Shown: positions 61,771 to 64,000 of the stretch, one piece after another
How positions within the stretch are numbered: the first letter of the stretch is position 1
Layout: each line of letters starts with the position of its first letter
Assembly (NCBI RefSeq): GCF_000770305.1
Contig: NZ_JNVB01000027.1
Span: 29,537-93,536 of the forward strand
Length of the DNA stretch: 64,000 bases
Direction: 5' to 3'
Origin: Erwinia oleae
GTDB lineage: Bacteria; Pseudomonadota; Gammaproteobacteria; Enterobacterales; Enterobacteriaceae
The notes under the pieces: model-generated
What the model saw: the letters and a program-made list of their open reading frames with translations, nothing else
Told to the model about the DNA's origin: nothing
The model's database searches: none
Translations under genes and position numbers: made by a program

Positions 61771-63489
61771 TTAACCGCTATGTGTGGTGTAAATGGCGTC
61801 CGGCACGATGTTCATATGCTTCAGCACCGGACCAATAATATTGCCAAAAACCGGCGCGGCCACCGAGCCGCCGAAGTGGTCACCGGCGGTCGGATGGTTG
61901 ATCATAATCACCAGCGCCACCTGCGGATCGCTGGCGGGCGCCACGCCAGCGGTGTAGTTGATATAACCGCCGTCGTATTTGCCGCTGGCGCCCATTTTTT
62001 CCGCCGTGCCGGTTTTGATCGCCAACCGATAACCCGGCACCGCGGCGCGCACGCCGCTGCCGCCCGGCAGCGCGTCGCTCTCCATCATATGCACCACCGC
62101 GCGTACCGTATCCGCATTGGCGACCCGCGTGCCCAGCACCGGCGGCGTGACGCGAGTGATCGACAGCGGCCGGTAAAGCCCGTAAGCGCCCAGCGTGGCA
62201 TATTCACGGGCGATTTGCAGCGGCGTGACGCGCAGCCCGTAACCGAACGAAAAGGTGGCGCGCTCGATATCCGCCCAGCGCTGACGATGCAGCGGAAAGT
62301 AGCCGACGCTTTCGCCCGTCAGTCCCAGGCCGGTTGGCTTGCCGAGGCCGAAGGCGCGATAGGTGTTCACCAGCACTTCGGCGGGCATCGCCAGCGCGAT
62401 ATGGGAGACGCCGATGTCACTCGATTTTTGCAGAATGCCGGTCATGGTTAGGCGCGACCAGTGGCCTACGTCGCGGATCAGATGGCCATTCACGCGATAG
62501 GGCGTGGTATCCAGCACCGAATCGGGCCGCACCAGGCCGCGCGCCATCCCTTCCATTACTACCAGCGGTTTTACCGTCGATCCCGGCTCATAACTGTCGT
62601 TGATCGCCGCGTTGCGCATCTGATTCGGCGCGACGTTAACGAAGTTGTTCGGGTTAAACGAGGGATAGGAGGCCATGCCTAAGATTTCGCCGGTATCCAC
62701 TTTGATCAACACCGCCGCGCCGGAGTCCGCTTTGTTCAGCAGTACGCCATCGCGCAGTTTAGTGTAGAGCGTGTACTGATCGAATTTATCGATGCTGAGC
62801 TGCACCGTCGGCGGCTGGCGCGGCGGCTCATAGCTGAGCATCGACACAATATTGCCGTTGGCATCCTGCCGGTATTTCTCTTCGCCCGGCGTGCCCTGCA
62901 ATACTTTATCAAAGCCCTTTTCCAGCCCGTTCAGCCCGTCATTGTCCGCACCAACGATGCCCAGCAGCGGCGCGGTGGCTTCGCCCATCGGGTAGAAACG
63001 GCTGTCGTTATAAACCGTTGAGATCCCCGCGAGGTGCAGTTTGGCAATATCTTTCGCCATGCCTAACTCGATTTTCCGTCCCAGATAGAGAAAACGGCGG
63101 TGCGGGTTGGCGCTGATTTGGCTGGCGATTTGTTCAGGGCGCTGATCCAGCACGTTGGCCAGATACTGCCACTTTGCGCTGGTAAAATCCGGGTGCGCTT
63201 CCAGCACGCGTAGCGGATCGGCAATGATATCGCGCGACGGCACGCTGAGCGCCAGCGCCTCGCCGTTGCGATCCAGCAGCGTACCGCGGTTGGTGGGAAT
63301 GGAAACGGTACGCAGAGAGCGCTGATCGGCCTGTTTTTCCAGCATCGGGCGATCGATCAATTGCAGATCCGCCACGCGCGCCAGCAGCAGTACCAGACAA
63401 CTTAATACGCCTAAGCAGATCAGGCGGAAGCGAACGGGTTGAAACGGCGCTTTCGCCGCATCCCTTGATGTTTTTTGTGTGCGGGACAT
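61771..63489 (-). CDS. FtsI-like class B penicillin-binding protein (PBP3 paralogue)
   Basis: Peptidoglycan DD-transpeptidase with one N-terminal membrane anchor (about 20-40), a class B pedestal domain and a transpeptidase domain. It is a clear relative of FtsI (PBP3) but not the division-cluster gene, as mraY/mur neighbours are absent. With the start at 63489 it has 572 residues; the active motifs are STVK (Ser304, Lys307) and KTGT (492-495). The second motif is SSD (356-358) where FtsI has SSN. Salmonella has such a paralogue (PBP3SAL), used at acidic pH; that comparison is from memory. The frame is open to 63546, but the upstream residues do not look like coding sequence. Confidence 0.88.
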   Translation of the reverse strand: MSRTQKTSRDAAKAPFQPVRFRLICLGVLSCLVLLLARVADLQLIDRPMLEKQADQRSLRTVSIPTNRGTLLDRNGEALALSVPSRDIIADPLRVLEAHPDFTSAKWQYLANVLDQRPEQIASQISANPHRRFLYLGRKIELGMAKDIAKLHLAGISTVYNDSRFYPMGEATAPLLGIVGADNDGLNGLEKGFDKVLQGTPGEEKYRQDANGNIVSMLSYEPPRQPPTVQLSIDKFDQYTLYTKLRDGVLLNKADSGAAVLIKVDTGEILGMASYPSFNPNNFVNVAPNQMRNAAINDSYEPGSTVKPLVVMEGMARGLVRPDSVLDTTPYRVNGHLIRDVGHWSRLTMTGILQKSSDIGVSHIALAMPAEVLVNTYRAFGLGKPTGLGLTGESVGYFPLHRQRWADIERATFSFGYGLRVTPLQIAREYATLGAYGLYRPLSITRVTPPVLGTRVANADTVRAVVHMMESDALPGGSGVRAAVPGYRLAIKTGTAEKMGASGKYDGGYINYTAGVAPASDPQVALVIMINHPTAGDHFGGSVAAPVFGNIIGPVLKHMNIVPDAIYTTHSG

Positions 63490-63557
63490 GCTGCTTGTGC
63501 CTGAAGTGATCAAAATTGCCGGAGAACAGGAAATAGTAACCAGCACGGTATTGAGAT

Positions 63558-63635
63558 AAAAAAAACCTGCGCATCTGCGCAGGTCGGTGAAACAAAGTGA
63601 AGACTATTTGATGTTCACCCATCAATACCTCTGGG
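63558..63635 (-). ncRNA. omrA: OmrA/OmrB-type sRNA
   Basis: On the minus strand the sequence begins CCCAGAGGTATTGATGGGTG, nearly the conserved 5' seed of OmrA/OmrB, and ends ACCTGCGCAGATGCGCAGG plus eight Ts, nearly the E. coli OmrA terminator. The middle diverges, as it does between OmrA and OmrB. The length is about 78 bases. In E. coli the pair omrA-omrB lies between aas and galR and is activated by OmpR; it represses outer-membrane protein and curli mRNAs. Only one copy is visible here. A -10-like TACAGT (63642-63647) ends six bases upstream of the first base. Confidence 0.93.
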
Positions 63636-63641
63636 ACGTAA

Positions 63642-63706
63642 ACTGTAGCAATCTGACGGGCCGACTCGCCAGCGCCGATTCGCAACAGTTACCCGCAAAA
63701 TGTAAC
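63642..63706 (-). promoter_or_regulatory. omr promoter and possible OmpR site
   Basis: A TACAGT -10 (63642-63647) has no good -35, which suggests an activator. Upstream, GTTAC (63688-63692) and GTAAC (63702-63706) flank an AT-containing centre; read on the minus strand as GGTTACATTTTGCGGGTAAC it resembles an OmpR site. The OmpR assignment is inferred from the known control of omrA. Confidence 0.5.
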
Positions 63707-63720
63707 CAGGCATGTGATTT

Positions 63721-64000
63721 TTAAACTTTTTTGCAATCTTTCGCCTTTTTAATCTCCACCAGGCAGCTCATGGCGTTTGGCCCCTGAGTCAGGGATGACG
63801 TGCCGATGTCCAGCGTTAATACGTTGGGATTACCGGCACGATCCCACGGCAGCCACGCCTTGCCAAAGCCGGGATCGAACCAGGCGCCGGTGGAGATCAG
63901 CACCACGCTGCGGCTGACGCCGTCACTGAGTCGCGCGCCCGCCAGCATGCGGCCACGATCGTTGCTCACCTCAATCTCATCGCCCTCGTTGATACCGCGC
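63721..64000 (-). CDS. Molybdopterin oxidoreductase, C-terminal part (BisC/TorA family)
   Basis: The last 92 residues of a molybdopterin-dependent S- or N-oxide reductase; the gene continues past the right edge. The segment RGINEGDEIEVSNDRGRMLAGA and then ISTGAWFDP and NVLTLDIGTSSLTQG form the molybdopterin dinucleotide-binding domain of the DMSO reductase family. The pattern is closest to biotin sulfoxide reductase (BisC) and TorA/TorZ, but the tail (SCLVEIKKAKDCKKV) does not decide between them. The substrate is unknown. In E. coli galR would lie in this direction. Confidence 0.85.
   Translation of the reverse strand, partial: RGINEGDEIEVSNDRGRMLAGARLSDGVSRSVVLISTGAWFDPGFGKAWLPWDRAGNPNVLTLDIGTSSLTQGPNAMSCLVEIKKAKDCKKV

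Overview
The window is a stretch of enterobacterial core chromosome, most likely from an Erwiniaceae genus close to Pantoea, Mixta or Erwinia. The genus is an inference. Gene order from barA through gud, yqcA-truC-yqcC-csrB-syd-queF-ppnN-xni-rlmM-ygdD-gcvA/gcvB-ygdI-csdAE-tcdA-mltA-tRNA(fMet)-amiC-argA-recD-recB-ptrA-recC-ppd-thyA-lgt-ptsP-rppH-mutH-ygdQ-ygdR-tas-lplT-aas-omr is the order I know from the 63-64 min region of E. coli. Both ends are cut inside genes: barA at the left and a molybdopterin oxidoreductase at the right. I see no insertion sequence, prophage, CRISPR array or plasmid gene.

Region by region: (1) 1-543 is the end of barA. (2) 568-9627 is a compact aldarate locus: a leftward gudP-gudX-gudD-garL-garR-garK operon facing garD. 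It holds transport and every enzyme from glucarate or galactarate to 2-phosphoglycerate; in E. coli the gar genes lie elsewhere. The 520-base divergent promoter region has two strong CRP-like sites 40 bp apart. (3) 9667-18151 holds yqcA-truC-yqcC, the regulatory RNA csrB with an upstream UvrY-type box, syd, queF, ppnN (TTG start), xni, rlmM, ygdD and gcvA. (4) 18282-24308 holds the sRNA gcvB, ygdI, the CsdA-CsdE-TcdA sulfur-transfer/ct6A group, mltA, two identical initiator tRNA genes and amiC. (5) 24529-37679 holds argA with tandem ARG boxes and recC, ptrA, recB and recD. (6) 37770-44357 holds four pseudopilin-like genes, thyA-lgt and rppH-ptsP. (7) 44358-45037 is a gene-free region rich in DnaA boxes at the position of the E. 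coli chromosomal element DARS2. (8) 45044-48069 holds mutH, ygdQ, ygdR and tas. (9) 48352-49233 is a BglK-like ROK sugar kinase set between tas and lplT. (10) lplT-aas. (11) 52821-61593 is an mdtABC-type RND efflux operon carrying its own outer-membrane factor gene, followed by a second FtsI-like penicillin-binding protein. (12) 63558-63635 is a single OmrA/OmrB-type sRNA, then the 3' end of a molybdenum oxidoreductase gene.

The regulatory links are worth noting. BarA (left end) acts through UvrY to drive csrB, which titrates CsrA. GcvA faces its known target gcvB. The non-core insertions (gar genes, the ROK kinase, the RND efflux plus PBP block) sit between otherwise conserved neighbours. 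I found no gene system that is clearly undescribed; the most rewarding points are the DARS2-like region, the consolidated gar/gud locus and the efflux/PBP block between aas and omr.
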